Part shown: positions 1-8,175 of the stretch, piece by piece | Layout: each line of letters begins with the position of its first letter | Numbering within the stretch: the first letter of the stretch is position 1 | Assembly (NCBI GenBank): GCA_964539825.1 | Contig: CAZIKF010000018.1 | Location: 43,388 to 107,387, forward strand | Reading direction: 5' to 3' | Source: CAZIKF01 sp964539825 | GTDB lineage: Bacteria; Muiribacteriota; UBA6191 | Length of the DNA stretch: 64,000 nt | Notes under the pieces: generated by a model | What the model saw: only the letters and a program-made list of their open reading frames with translations | What the model was told of the DNA's origin: nothing | Databases searched by the model: none | Translations under genes and position numbers: made by a program

Positions 1-1
1 G

Positions 2-898
2 GTCCTGGTTAGCGGTAGTACCGGTTTTTTGGGTACCGCTCTGGTTGCAGTCCTGAAGGAGGCTGGGTTTAGCCCCGCCCGACTGCTAAGATCCCAGCGT
101 AGTTTTCCCGAAGAGACCTTCCCCTGGAACCCGGCTGAATCAAGGCTGGACCCAGCCCATCTCGAGGACTTCGAGGCGATCATCCATCTTTCTGGAGAGA
201 ATGTCGCAGATGGTGTGTGGACCCGTGATAAGAAGCATAAAATTCTTCAAAGCAGAATTGATTCAACCAGACTTCTGGTAGAGGGACTGAGAAGGGTCAG
301 CAAGAAACCAGCGGTCCTTCTTTGCGCTTCTGCCATTGGCTGGTATGGGAACCGAGGGACAGAGATTCTTCCAGAGTCCGAACCCTGTGGACGTGGATTT
401 CTGGCAGATGTGGCAAGAGAATGGGAGAAGGAAGCCTGCAGGGCAAAGGAATACGGGATTCGAGTGATCAAACTGCGGCTTGGACTGGTTCTAGATTCTT
501 ATGGAGGAGCACTCCCGAGAATTCTTACACCCTTTCGCCTGGGCCTCGGAGGACCTCTCTCAGATGGCTCCCAATATGTAAGTTGGATCACGCTGCGCGA
601 TACTCTAAACGCGATCTTATTTCTGATGACCTCCACCAAAGTCGAGGGTCCCGCAAACCTCTGCGCACCTGGTCCAGTGACCAACGCTGAGTTTAGTACT
701 CAATTGGGGAAAGCCCTAAATCGACCAGCACTCATTCCTACACCAGCCTTTGCCCTTAAACTAAGCCTGGGAGATATGGCAAAAGAGCTACTGCTATCTT
801 CCATTCGAGCAGAACCAAAGGCATTGCTAGATCAAGGTTTTGAGTTCCAGGATCCAAAAATAGAAGGTGCGTTTCAAACTCTGGTGGAAGTGTTGTAG
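2..898 (+). CDS. TIGR01777-family NAD(P)-binding epimerase/SDR (5' end outside window)
   Basis: The reading frame is open from the first full codon of the window. It encodes VLVSGSTGFLG, a Rossmann dinucleotide-binding glycine motif, so the true start lies upstream; a TTG at 29 falls inside this motif and is unlikely to be the start. Further marks of the TIGR01777 (YfcH/SulA-like) family are an IIHLSGENV strand, SAIGWYGNRG, which holds the active-site Tyr region, a WEKEA helix, and a C-terminal DUF1731-like tail (about the last 50 residues). The family consists of uncharacterised cytosolic NAD(P)-dependent epimerase-like proteins, so the substrate is unknown. The stop TAG is followed within 6 bp by a direct-repeat array. 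Confidence 0.88.
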   Translation, partial: VLVSGSTGFLGTALVAVLKEAGFSPARLLRSQRSFPEETFPWNPAESRLDPAHLEDFEAIIHLSGENVADGVWTRDKKHKILQSRIDSTRLLVEGLRRVSKKPAVLLCASAIGWYGNRGTEILPESEPCGRGFLADVAREWEKEACRAKEYGIRVIKLRLGLVLDSYGGALPRILTPFRLGLGGPLSDGSQYVSWITLRDTLNAILFLMTSTKVEGPANLCAPGPVTNAEFSTQLGKALNRPALIPTPAFALKLSLGDMAKELLLSSIRAEPKALLDQGFEFQDPKIEGAFQTLVEVL

Positions 899-903
899 AA
901 AAA

Positions 904-1188
904 CAAAGTGAGATCAAAGAGATCACAGAGTAAAGAAAAGCGAAGTAAGAGCAAAGCGNNNNNNNNNNNNNNNNNNNNNNNNNNNNNNNNNNNNNNNNNN
1001 NNNNNNNNNNNNNNNNNNNNNNNNNNNNNNNNNNNNNNNNNNNNNNNNNNNNNNNNNNAAAACAGAGCAAAGAAAAACGAAGTAAGAGCAAAGCGAAAAC
1101 AGAGTAAAGAAAAACGAAGTAAGAGCAAAGCGAAAACAGAGCAAAGAAAAACGAAGTAAGAGCAAAGCGAAAACAGAGTAAAGAAAAG
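904..1188 (+). repeat. Direct-repeat array 1, 37-bp units, interrupted by an assembly gap
   Basis: Units start at 904, 941, 1078, 1115 and 1152, each exactly 37 bp, of the type CGAAGTAAGAGCAAAGCG followed by AAAACAGAGTAAAGAAAAA. Unit 904 is diverged; units 1078, 1115 and 1152 are nearly identical and alternate GAGTAAAG/GAGCAAAG. The unit looks internally bipartite (two halves of about 18 bp sharing an AGxAAAG core). There are no spacers, so it is not a CRISPR array. Homologous arrays sit at 56392, 60411 and 63919, always in this orientation, and three of them have a long hairpin to the right. Confidence 0.9.
959..1058. other. Assembly gap (100 N)
   Basis: A run of exactly 100 N lies inside the repeat array. 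The round number suggests a placeholder of unknown true length, so the number of 37-bp units in array 1 is unknown. Reading frames crossing it are meaningless. Confidence 0.97.
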
Positions 1189-1200
1189 AAAGAAAAAAGC

Positions 1201-1367
1201 AGGGAGGGGAGAGCCGGTGCGTGGGGGATGATTGAGGGTTCAGGAGTGGTAGCTGGGCGTGGATCGTGAGGAAGGAGGTAGTTACTCTACCTTCAACGAG
1301 GGATCAACGATCAGATGCCGCTCATGAACCCTCAAGCAGCCCCCTAAGCACCGGTTCTCGCCTCCCT
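1201..1367 (-). ncRNA. Long structured hairpin element, copy 1 (3' of the GST-like gene)
   Basis: The 167 nt fold on themselves from end to end. The outer stem pairs 1201-1220 with 1348-1367 (19 of 20 columns pair, one of them G-U). A second stem contains TTGAGGGTTCA with TGAACCCTCAA. A third stem of 22 columns with 19 pairs follows, and the apical stem is GAGGTA with TACCTT. By hand I count about 62 pairs. The outer stem overlaps the TAG stop codon (1368-1366) of the leftward gene. On the leftward strand the hairpin is followed by GCTTTTTTCTTTC, like the U-tract of an intrinsic terminator. Copies 2 and 3 keep the structure through compensatory changes. The transcribed strand is inferred; the function is unknown. 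Confidence 0.65.
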
Positions 1368-2064
1368 AAAAATAATAGCTGTTTATTCGGTCGCAATACT
1401 TGACCAACCGCTCCTTAGTCTTCAAATAATCTCGAAGCGGAGACTCAAAGGGTGGGTATAAAATGTTCGCAAGATGGGCAAAGGCCGTGTAATCAGCACG
1501 GGATAACCGTGGTCCCGTAAAAAAATTTTGCTCCCCCAGGATTCCTTCCAGAGAGTCGATTGTCTTTCGCGAAACGTCGGTTACTTCATCTCTTGTTAAT
1601 CTGCCTGTCCCTTGAAAGTGAAGCTGTTTTTTTACTGTTGAGTATAAATACTGGGGAAGGATTTTATTGATCGGAAACGCGAGTCCAGAAAAGAATATCC
1701 TGGAAATCAGCTTAAAATTTTCCCGCTCAAAATACCGAAAATACATCATCAGGAAATAGAGGTGTTCATTGCACATGACCTCTACCGCATGCCCAATCCC
1801 CTTTTTTTCCCGACATAAGTCCTGTTGCAAATCTAAATCGAAGTGAGACTCAAGGTAATCAAGAATGAGATCGGAATCGGAAACCTTCTTCCCCTCATGG
1901 ATAATGAAGGGAAGCTTACCGCGGGGGCCTACGCGCGGATTTAGCTCAGGTACCAGTTCATGGTGGATTCCATTTACTTTCAGGCAAAGCTCAACCTTCA
2001 GGCAAAAGGGGCTATAGTTTGGTATTTCTTCCCCGGCGGGAAACTGGACAAGTTGGATCACCAC
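1366..2064 (-). CDS. Metaxin/FAXC-type glutathione S-transferase-fold protein
   Basis: The protein has an N-terminal thioredoxin-like domain of the GST_N_4 kind (IPNYSPFCLKVELCLKVNGI, then KLPFIIHEGKKVSDSDLI) and a helical C-terminal domain ending ADYTAFAHL...YPPFESPLRDY, as in the Tom37/metaxin/FAXC group of GST-fold proteins. These are soluble or membrane-peripheral; catalytic activity is unproven. The frame stays open upstream to 2157 inside yaaA. The best start is a GTG at 2064 or 2061, straight after the yaaA stop, because GGATGAGG lies just upstream and the family N-terminus (VIQLVQFP) begins there. It is translationally coupled to yaaA. Its stop codon overlaps the base of the long hairpin. 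Confidence 0.72.
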   Translation of the reverse strand: MVIQLVQFPAGEEIPNYSPFCLKVELCLKVNGIHHELVPELNPRVGPRGKLPFIIHEGKKVSDSDLILDYLESHFDLDLQQDLCREKKGIGHAVEVMCNEHLYFLMMYFRYFERENFKLISRIFFSGLAFPINKILPQYLYSTVKKQLHFQGTGRLTRDEVTDVSRKTIDSLEGILGEQNFFTGPRLSRADYTAFAHLANILYPPFESPLRDYLKTKERLVKYCDRINSYYF

Positions 2065-2068
2065 TACC

Positions 2069-2833
2069 TCATCCGTTGAGATATACCCAGTCTGTAGCGC
2101 TGGATAATTCATGCTCAAAACGATATCCGCCTTCACAGAAATCGCGGAGATCCTCACTTCTATCGATCTGGTTGCGGATGATATGATCCGCCATCATTCC
2201 CCTGGCACGCTTGGCTAAGAATCCGATCACACTGGCCTTTCCCCCGCGCTGCTCCTTAAAATGAATATTGATCACCGGACATCCAAGTTTCTCGACTCTC
2301 ACTGAGCGAAAGTACTCCTGGGAAGCCAGGTTGATCACAACTCTTTCTTCATGATCTTCAAGGTCCTTTGCCAGAGCGTTAGTAATCCTATTACCCCAAA
2401 ACTTATAGAGATCTTTACCGCGTGTATTGGAGAGACGGGTTCCCATCTCCAGACGATAGGGGTAAATACGATCCAAGGGTCGCAGCAAACCATATAAGCC
2501 CGATAAAATTCGCAGGTGTTCTTGAGCAAATTGAAAATCAGAGTTTTCAAATTCCTGGGTTTTTATATGTTGGTAGACTTCGCCCTGAAAGCTGAGGATG
2601 GCTGGAGCGGAATTTTCCTCCGTGAAGGGTAATTCGAAATTCTGGTAACGGAAATGATTCAGAGTACCTATGGCCTCACTCACATCCATGAGTTTACAAA
2701 GCCTCTTCACTGAAAACTTTTGTAACCGGCTGACCAGACGCCTGGTGTCATCAAGTAAATTGGGACAGGAAAAATCCTTACCGGGGAGCGGTTCTTCAAG
2801 TAGAGTTTTGGCCGGAGATAGTACAGCTAACAT
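2069..2833 (-). CDS. yaaA: YaaA family peroxide-stress protein (UPF0246)
   Basis: The 254-residue protein is full length for the family. It starts MLAVLSPAKTL, the conserved N-terminus, and carries HFRYQNF, LSGLYGLLRPLD, YRLEMGTRL, KDLYKFWG, VINLASQEYF and the late block GFLAKRARGMMADHII. YaaA in E. coli limits intracellular free iron and oxidative DNA damage during peroxide stress and has a DNA-binding fold; that role is from family knowledge. It lies 27 bp after the fliG homologue and reads directly into the GST-like gene, so the three may be one leftward operon. Confidence in the family is high. Confidence 0.93.
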   Translation of the reverse strand: MLAVLSPAKTLLEEPLPGKDFSCPNLLDDTRRLVSRLQKFSVKRLCKLMDVSEAIGTLNHFRYQNFELPFTEENSAPAILSFQGEVYQHIKTQEFENSDFQFAQEHLRILSGLYGLLRPLDRIYPYRLEMGTRLSNTRGKDLYKFWGNRITNALAKDLEDHEERVVINLASQEYFRSVRVEKLGCPVINIHFKEQRGGKASVIGFLAKRARGMMADHIIRNQIDRSEDLRDFCEGGYRFEHELSSATDWVYLNG

Positions 2834-2860
2834 TTGGCGGCAAGTGTACCAGATTCTTTC

Positions 2861-3883
2861 TCAGGTGATCCATTCTTCTTGTCCGGAACGAATAAGATAA
2901 ATCTCCCCGGCCTCTTCCAATTCCCGAACCTTTTGAAGAATTTTCTTCTGCGCTCCCAGGGAATCCGATCGCCTAATGGCACCAAGCGAGTCCAAATCCT
3001 GTATGCAGTGTTTCTTGGAGCGGCTTGAGTAGCCTGAGAGAATCCATTCCCGAGTTCCTTCACTGGCACCTTTCAGGGCGTAGAGCAGGACCTTATGCTC
3101 GCATGCCTGTACTAATTTACGCAGACAAAATTGATCGAGATGAGCCAGGTCATCGAACTGGAGGATTCTGGAACGAACATCGGTAGCCAACTCAGGTTTG
3201 GATTGCTCTATTCCATCAAGTATTCTCCTCTCATCACTGGCATCAACCTCTCGTAGGACTTCTGCCAGCGCCTGCGGACCCCCTGGTTTTAGAAGACCTA
3301 AATATTCCTTTTGTCCCAGTTTACCCATCAAAATAGTTTCTACTTGCGATACAACTTCTGGATTGGCACGATCCAGATGTGCCAGTCTGCGCGAAATTTC
3401 AGCCTGGATGTGAGGCGGGTAATGAGCCAGGATCCTGGCACTGTGTTGTGGGGAAACAAAGGCGAGAACCAGGGAACTGACCTGCGGGCTTTCCCCTTGC
3501 AGCAGGGAAAATATTCGCTGGGCATCAATCCTCTCCAGAGCCGCAAAGGGGCGCAGGGAACGAGAGTTAAACAGATCCTCTTCAAGTTGATTGGCACGCT
3601 CCTGGCCAAACGCCGAATGGAGCATATTTCTTAAGACGGTGACTCCACCAATGAGTTCCTTCTCAGCAGGTGACTTCAGTTTCTCATAGAATTCAGTAAT
3701 AACCTGTCTTCGCTGCTCAGCGGGTACAGCCCTGAGCTTGGCGATTTCCATCGCGATCCGTTCCATCTCCCCCTCAGAGAGATGACGGGCAATCTTTCCG
3801 GAAAGTTCGGATCCAAGAACCAGGAAAAGAACCGCTACTTTTTGAATTGGATCAAGAGATTTTGAAGATTGCCTGGTTGCCAT
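2861..3883 (-). CDS. fliG: Flagellar motor switch protein FliG homologue (possibly a paralogue)
   Basis: The 340 residues align along the whole FliG: N domain (KVAVLFLVLGSELSGKIARHLSEGE, MERIAMEIAKL), middle domain, and C domain (LLYALKGASEGTREWILSGY, QDLDSLGAIRRSD, ILQKVRELEEAGEI). FliG links the MS ring to the C ring and supplies the charged torque helix facing the stator. Two hallmark sites deviate: the middle-domain EHPQ motif reads ESPQ, and the torque-helix consensus DDR reads DQF within FDDLAHLDQFCLRKLV. This suggests a paralogue rather than the main motor copy, or a diverged lineage. No other switch gene is adjacent. The upstream neighbour is divergent, across 55-88 bp. Confidence 0.85.
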   Translation of the reverse strand: MATRQSSKSLDPIQKVAVLFLVLGSELSGKIARHLSEGEMERIAMEIAKLRAVPAEQRRQVITEFYEKLKSPAEKELIGGVTVLRNMLHSAFGQERANQLEEDLFNSRSLRPFAALERIDAQRIFSLLQGESPQVSSLVLAFVSPQHSARILAHYPPHIQAEISRRLAHLDRANPEVVSQVETILMGKLGQKEYLGLLKPGGPQALAEVLREVDASDERRILDGIEQSKPELATDVRSRILQFDDLAHLDQFCLRKLVQACEHKVLLYALKGASEGTREWILSGYSSRSKKHCIQDLDSLGAIRRSDSLGAQKKILQKVRELEEAGEIYLIRSGQEEWIT

Positions 3884-3971
3884 CTCAACATTATTCTACC
3901 AGTGTAATGATAGAGGTGCTCATTCGACATATAATTGAATGATTATTTTAACCGGGTCCTCAGGGGTTTCC

Positions 3972-4799
3972 ATGCCGCATTTATTCAAGAACTTGTTTAT
4001 ACACCTTTTGTTAACTATGAGCATCAGCGCTTCACAATCCTATCCGGTGGAGAAGGGATTTGACCATTCCCAATTTGATTCCCTGCTGGCTCAGTTCGTG
4101 ACTGATGGCCTCGTGCGCTATAAAGATCTCAGAGAACGAGGAAAGAGAACCCTGGAGAGCTACCTCACTCGTCTGGCCATGGCCAATAACATTACCTCAA
4201 TGCCAGGGAACGATCAGTTGGCTCTGTATATTAATGCCTACAACGCTTATAACCTCAAGGCAGTAGTAGATCACTACCCTATCAATGGCTGGAATCCTCT
4301 ATATCCAAAAAATAGCATCCGCCAGATCAAGGGGGTGTGGAAGAAATGGGAAATCCAGGTCGGGCAAAAGACAATGACCCTGGATGATCTTGAGCACAAG
4401 ATCATTCGAAAGTTTAAGGATCCAAGAGTTCATTTTGGTGTGAACTGTGCCTCTATTGGATGTCCCACTCTGGCCAACTACGCCTACACCGGCCCGAAAC
4501 TCAATGAACAGCTTGACGAACGGGTTGTAGAGTTTCTGACCCAGCCCTCCAGATTCCAATTTAGCGCCGACAGCCAGGCTATCTGGCTCAATAAGATCCT
4601 GGAATGGTTTCCAAAGGACTTCAATTCCTTTGCTACTGATCAGACCAAGAAGTATAGAAACTATGCCGGAGTGATTGGGTTTTTGATGAACTATCTTCCC
4701 TCAGATCTTGCAAGACGTCTCCAATCAGAATCGGTACCAATCAAGTTCCTAAAGTATGACTGGTCTCTCAATGAGGCAAAAAGTCGGGCCACTAAATAG
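3972..4799 (+). CDS. Exported DUF547 protein
   Basis: This 275-residue protein matches DUF547: ALYINAYNAYNLKAVV, GVWKKWEIQV, TLDDLEHKIIRKFKDPRVHFGVNCASIGCP, and LNKILEWFPKDF. The Cys pair of NCASIGCP is typical. The N-terminus MPHLFKNLFIHLLLTMSISASQS is a likely signal peptide. I chose the ATG at 3972 because AGGGG stands five bases before it, while the upstream ATG at 3939 has no ribosome-binding site. DUF547 proteins are periplasmic or secreted and of unknown enzymatic role. It stands alone, divergent from fliG. Confidence 0.85.
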   Translation: MPHLFKNLFIHLLLTMSISASQSYPVEKGFDHSQFDSLLAQFVTDGLVRYKDLRERGKRTLESYLTRLAMANNITSMPGNDQLALYINAYNAYNLKAVVDHYPINGWNPLYPKNSIRQIKGVWKKWEIQVGQKTMTLDDLEHKIIRKFKDPRVHFGVNCASIGCPTLANYAYTGPKLNEQLDERVVEFLTQPSRFQFSADSQAIWLNKILEWFPKDFNSFATDQTKKYRNYAGVIGFLMNYLPSDLARRLQSESVPIKFLKYDWSLNEAKSRATK

Positions 4800-4877
4800 C
4801 TGCATAGGTACGTAATTTCTGTGCCCCAGATTCGACTCCTGGTGACCGGGTCGGGGATGAAGTTCTATCCTGGGTAA

Positions 4878-5597
4878 ATGGAAAAAGCCTCTCCAAAATC
4901 AAAGGATACGGAAAATCCGTTCCTTAGTCTTTGCCTGAACATCTTGATCCCATCATTGGTTTTGATGAAGGCAAGTACTCCTGAGCGACTGGGACCCGTG
5001 TGGGGACTGGTCATTGCCCTGCTGTTCCCAATCCTATATGGAATTGTGGATTTAATCCGCAAGAAGAAGGTCCATTGGATGTCCATCCTCGGACTGGTGA
5101 GTATTCTTCTTACAGGTGGAATTGGACTGCTTGAGCTGAGCCCGCGCTGGATCGCTCTGAAGGAAGCGGCAATTCCGCTCATCATTGGAGCGGTTCTCCT
5201 GTTCTCTGTCTTTACCCGCAATCCCCTGATCAAAAAGATGTTTTATCGAAGTGAAATTCTAAATCTTGAAAAAATTGAAGAGGCACTAGATACGAATGGG
5301 ACCGGGGGAGCACTAAACTCTTTGTTTGTGCGAACAACTGGGTTGCTCAGCACAGCCTTTTTACTCTCAGCAGTATTAAACTTCGCCCTGGCCAAATGGA
5401 TAGTCAAGAGTCCCGCTGGAACGGTCGCATTCAATGAAGAGCTAGGTAGAATGACAGCTTTATCCTTTCCCGCGATCGCACTCCCCTGCTTTGTCGTTGT
5501 TGTTTTATGCTTCGTGTACTTTGCAAAGGGATTGGGAAAACTCACAGGACTAAAGTTTCAAGAACTACTCCCACCTGAAGCATCCGCTGAGTCATAG
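4878..5597 (+). CDS. VC0807-type integral membrane protein
   Basis: This 239-residue inner-membrane protein has about six hydrophobic segments and the pattern of the VC0807 family: NILIPSLVL, RLGPVWGLVIALLFPILYG, LGLVSILLTGGIGLLEL, LKEAAIPLIIGAVLLFS, and then the post-helix FTRNPLIKKM. The family is widespread and uncharacterised; a transport or septation-like role has been guessed elsewhere but nothing here proves it. The ribosome-binding site before the ATG is weak (GGGTAA). It is followed by a gap of 93 bp with no visible signal. Confidence 0.75.
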   Translation: MEKASPKSKDTENPFLSLCLNILIPSLVLMKASTPERLGPVWGLVIALLFPILYGIVDLIRKKKVHWMSILGLVSILLTGGIGLLELSPRWIALKEAAIPLIIGAVLLFSVFTRNPLIKKMFYRSEILNLEKIEEALDTNGTGGALNSLFVRTTGLLSTAFLLSAVLNFALAKWIVKSPAGTVAFNEELGRMTALSFPAIALPCFVVVVLCFVYFAKGLGKLTGLKFQELLPPEASAES

Positions 5598-5690
5598 GAA
5601 GCATTTCGATGATCTTCGTAGCGATGATGGATTCTCAGATTGACATCAAGAGAATCCCCATTAGAATTGCACCCTACCTAAAAAGGACCA

Positions 5691-6746
5691 ATGGTGATCT
5701 ACATGAGTCATTTCACAACCCTTGCCATCTTATTTCTTGCGGTGATCCCTGGATTTTCCCAGGATAAAGATGGTCTGCACCTATACAAGAGCCATTTTGA
5801 AAATGTCGAGTTGCTGCATAATCCACAATATCTGAAACGAGCCACGGGAAAAGCCTCGCTCCTTCCCACAGAATCTGAGAGAACTGCCTGGCCTTTTGAT
5901 CTGCTGTCCATTGGCCATTCCATAGCATCCTACCAGTCCTATGGCTGGAACAGCGCTTACTTTCACCACGGCCTGGATATTCGCGGAGACGCGGGAACCC
6001 CGGTTCTGGCGACAAGAGGTGGAAAAGTGGTGAATGTGGGTAATTACGGTGGTGGAAATCGTCTTTATTGGGAGGTAGCCATTTTAGATGAGCAGGGTTT
6101 TGTGTGGCAATATCACCACATTGACCATGAAAGTATACCCGAGCAGGTGAAGACAGCCTTCACTAATGAAGGGTCTATAGCTGCTGGTACCAAAATCGGC
6201 GAGATTGTAGATTGGCCCGTGAGCACGTTCGGTGAGCGCTATCATCATGTACATCTCAATGTACTAGGCGAAGGCTCGGTTTATCTGAATCCTTTTCAAT
6301 TTCTCGAATTCCTACCTGATGAAGGTGTTCCTGAGATTCAAACCATTGGTCTCATCAACCATAAGAGAAAGATTGTATCGGGTAACCGCATCTCGGGTAA
6401 TTATGCCCTCTACATTCAAACCAGGGATCTCATTCTCCATTCTCAATTTCATGTACCTCCCTACTCAATCTCTTATAAAGTTGATAAAGGCGAATGGGTG
6501 GATCACTGGACTTTTAATCAATTACCCGGGGGCAGCGATCGGGAGGCCTATATCAATGATTTCTATCTTCCGAACAAAACTTGTGGTGACTATCGATGCC
6601 GAAGAATTTATGTAGATCTTGGATTTCAGAAAGAAGGAAGGAAGAACTTTACCTCTGAGGTAGGTTCACATGTTGTCCAGGTCAGGGTTTCAGATTATCG
6701 CGGGAATGACGCCATCTCAACCTATGGATGGGAAGTGGTTGAATAG
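5691..6746 (+). CDS. Exported M23-type peptidoglycan endopeptidase
   Basis: The M23 (LytM/lysostaphin) zinc site is visible. HHGLDIRGDAGTPVLA at about residues 92-108 supplies His and Asp, and HHVHLNV at about 184-190 supplies the HxH. A G-rich strand (VVNVGNYGGGNR) lies between them. M23 enzymes cleave cross-bridge peptides in the periplasm. A signal peptide is seen (MSHFTTLAILFLAVIPGFSQ), with AGGACC before the start. About 150 residues after the catalytic domain form a beta-rich region I cannot assign. The 3' end overlaps the convergent glycosyltransferase gene by 30 bp. Confidence 0.85.
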   Translation: MVIYMSHFTTLAILFLAVIPGFSQDKDGLHLYKSHFENVELLHNPQYLKRATGKASLLPTESERTAWPFDLLSIGHSIASYQSYGWNSAYFHHGLDIRGDAGTPVLATRGGKVVNVGNYGGGNRLYWEVAILDEQGFVWQYHHIDHESIPEQVKTAFTNEGSIAAGTKIGEIVDWPVSTFGERYHHVHLNVLGEGSVYLNPFQFLEFLPDEGVPEIQTIGLINHKRKIVSGNRISGNYALYIQTRDLILHSQFHVPPYSISYKVDKGEWVDHWTFNQLPGGSDREAYINDFYLPNKTCGDYRCRRIYVDLGFQKEGRKNFTSEVGSHVVQVRVSDYRGNDAISTYGWEVVE

Positions 6747-8042
6747 GAATTCCTCCAGGGCTGTTCGGATCACTTTTTCTGCGTCTCTCTCCTGAAGCAA
6801 TCGAGCATAATTAGCACAATTTTGCTCGATTATTTCGTCCTCGAGTACAGTTTTCAAAGCGGATCGAAGCTTTCTTTGAAGCATGAAACGCAGCTCAATC
6901 CTGCAACCAACGCCCAGTAGGTTGAGCCTATGAGCGTTGTCAAACTGATCAACCCCCCAGGGAACTATAACCTGAGGTTTACCGGCATGCAGTGCTCTGG
7001 CACTTGTTCCGATTCCTCCGTGATGAACAATCGCACGAACTGCCGGAAGTAAGGTTTCCATAGGAACAAATGGAAAATGTATCAGTCCTTCTGGAAGACT
7101 TTCCAAACTCTTGTGAATATGGGGACTTAGAAAAATCCCTCGAATTCCCATGCTTAAGCATACCTCCACGGCTGCATTAAAAAAGGAGTCAGCTCGTGCG
7201 TTGGGTGTCCCCTGGGTGAATAGTATCGGCGCGTCTCCCGCCTCAAGGAACTCCTCCAATCCAGAGGGTAAAGTCATCGACGTACTCTCTTTATATAGTG
7301 GAAATGTTGCAAGTTTCAGGTTTTGAGGCCAGTCTGGTTGGGGGGGTGCAAACCACTGGGGAAACAAACCTAGTACCAGGTCACAATCAAGAACCCATGG
7401 ATAGATCCTTGAGATTTTGGGGAGATTCAAGCGGGTACGAAGCTCATTTAGAGGCCCTGCGAGCGGAAGGTCCATCAAGCGGTAAGCCATCGAAATTCCA
7501 GCATCTAAAATCCACTCAGGAAGAAACGAAAAGTCCACACCTGGGATAATTCTGGTAGGTGACTTCGCGGAGGGAAGTCCATAAGGGCTAAGCTGACATA
7601 CAAGAACTTTGAGGTCGTGTGTTTCTGCCACTAATTTAGCACCTATGGCAAGAGGATGTATGACAAGAAGATCTTTCCCATTTGGATTTGAATCAACAAT
7701 AGCATTGTAGGTTCTCTCCATAGGCTTTATCACGAGGTATTCAGCCAGAATTCCGGCTAGCTCAATTGCCTTGTCCGGGCGAGCTTTCTCCACTAACTCC
7801 TCGTATTCAGATACAGGCCCAATGGATCGAAACTCCAGCGAGCAGGACTCAACATCACGTTGGAAAGTATCATTGGCAAAGAAAAGAACTTTGAATCCCA
7901 TATCCTTGAGGATTTGCCCCAAGGACAGGAAAGGGTGAAGATCTCCGTAGCTGCCAAGAGTTACAATAAAAGCCCGCTTACCCAAACTCATCTCCCTAAA
8001 GCTGCACACTTTGTTAAAACCAAACTCCCATAGCTTATCCAA
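6717..8042 (-). CDS. GT1-family glycosyltransferase (UDP-glucosyl/MGT type)
   Basis: The protein has a GT-B fold. The N-terminus AFIVTLGSYGDLHPFLSLGQIL is the acceptor-side Rossmann start of bacterial GT1 enzymes. The C-terminal donor-binding motif is seen as HHGGIGTSARALHAGKPQVI followed by VPWGVDQFDNAHRL (the E/D-Q pair reads DQ). Enzymes of this kind glucosylate lipids or small molecules; the acceptor is unknown. The start at 8042 has AAAGGA at good spacing, while the internal ATG at 7988 has its purine run with no spacer. It is divergent from the ABC exporter operon. Confidence 0.85.
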   Translation of the reverse strand: MDKLWEFGFNKVCSFREMSLGKRAFIVTLGSYGDLHPFLSLGQILKDMGFKVLFFANDTFQRDVESCSLEFRSIGPVSEYEELVEKARPDKAIELAGILAEYLVIKPMERTYNAIVDSNPNGKDLLVIHPLAIGAKLVAETHDLKVLVCQLSPYGLPSAKSPTRIIPGVDFSFLPEWILDAGISMAYRLMDLPLAGPLNELRTRLNLPKISRIYPWVLDCDLVLGLFPQWFAPPQPDWPQNLKLATFPLYKESTSMTLPSGLEEFLEAGDAPILFTQGTPNARADSFFNAAVEVCLSMGIRGIFLSPHIHKSLESLPEGLIHFPFVPMETLLPAVRAIVHHGGIGTSARALHAGKPQVIVPWGVDQFDNAHRLNLLGVGCRIELRFMLQRKLRSALKTVLEDEIIEQNCANYARLLQERDAEKVIRTALEEFLFNHFPSIG

Positions 8043-8135
8043 TCCATAACAAATCCTTTACTCTATGAAAAAAACAGCTTTAAGGTTTCCAACTCTTGTG
8101 TTGACCCAGTGAAATACAAAGACTTTTTGCTACTG

Positions 8136-8141
8136 TATAAT
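8136..8141 (+). promoter_or_regulatory. Candidate -10 box for the ABC exporter operon
   Basis: A perfect TATAAT lies 35 bp before the ATG of the rightward ATPase gene, inside the divergent intergenic region. The -35 at 17-bp spacing (8113-8118, AATACA) is poor, so the promoter may need an activator. Confidence 0.45.
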
Positions 8142-8175
8142 ACCCTCTCATTTCAGGTATCCATCGCACAAGACC

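Noticed and set aside
756..1165. Reading frames crossing the N run
   Set aside because: They depend on 100 unknown bases and on the repeat units; no coding support.
904..1188. CRISPR array
   Set aside because: The 37-39 bp units follow each other directly with no unique spacers, have no palindromic repeat core, and no cas genes are near.
4815..4860. tRNA-like T-arm sequence (AGATTCGACTCCT)
   Set aside because: No matching acceptor, D or anticodon arms can be placed in the 78-bp gap.
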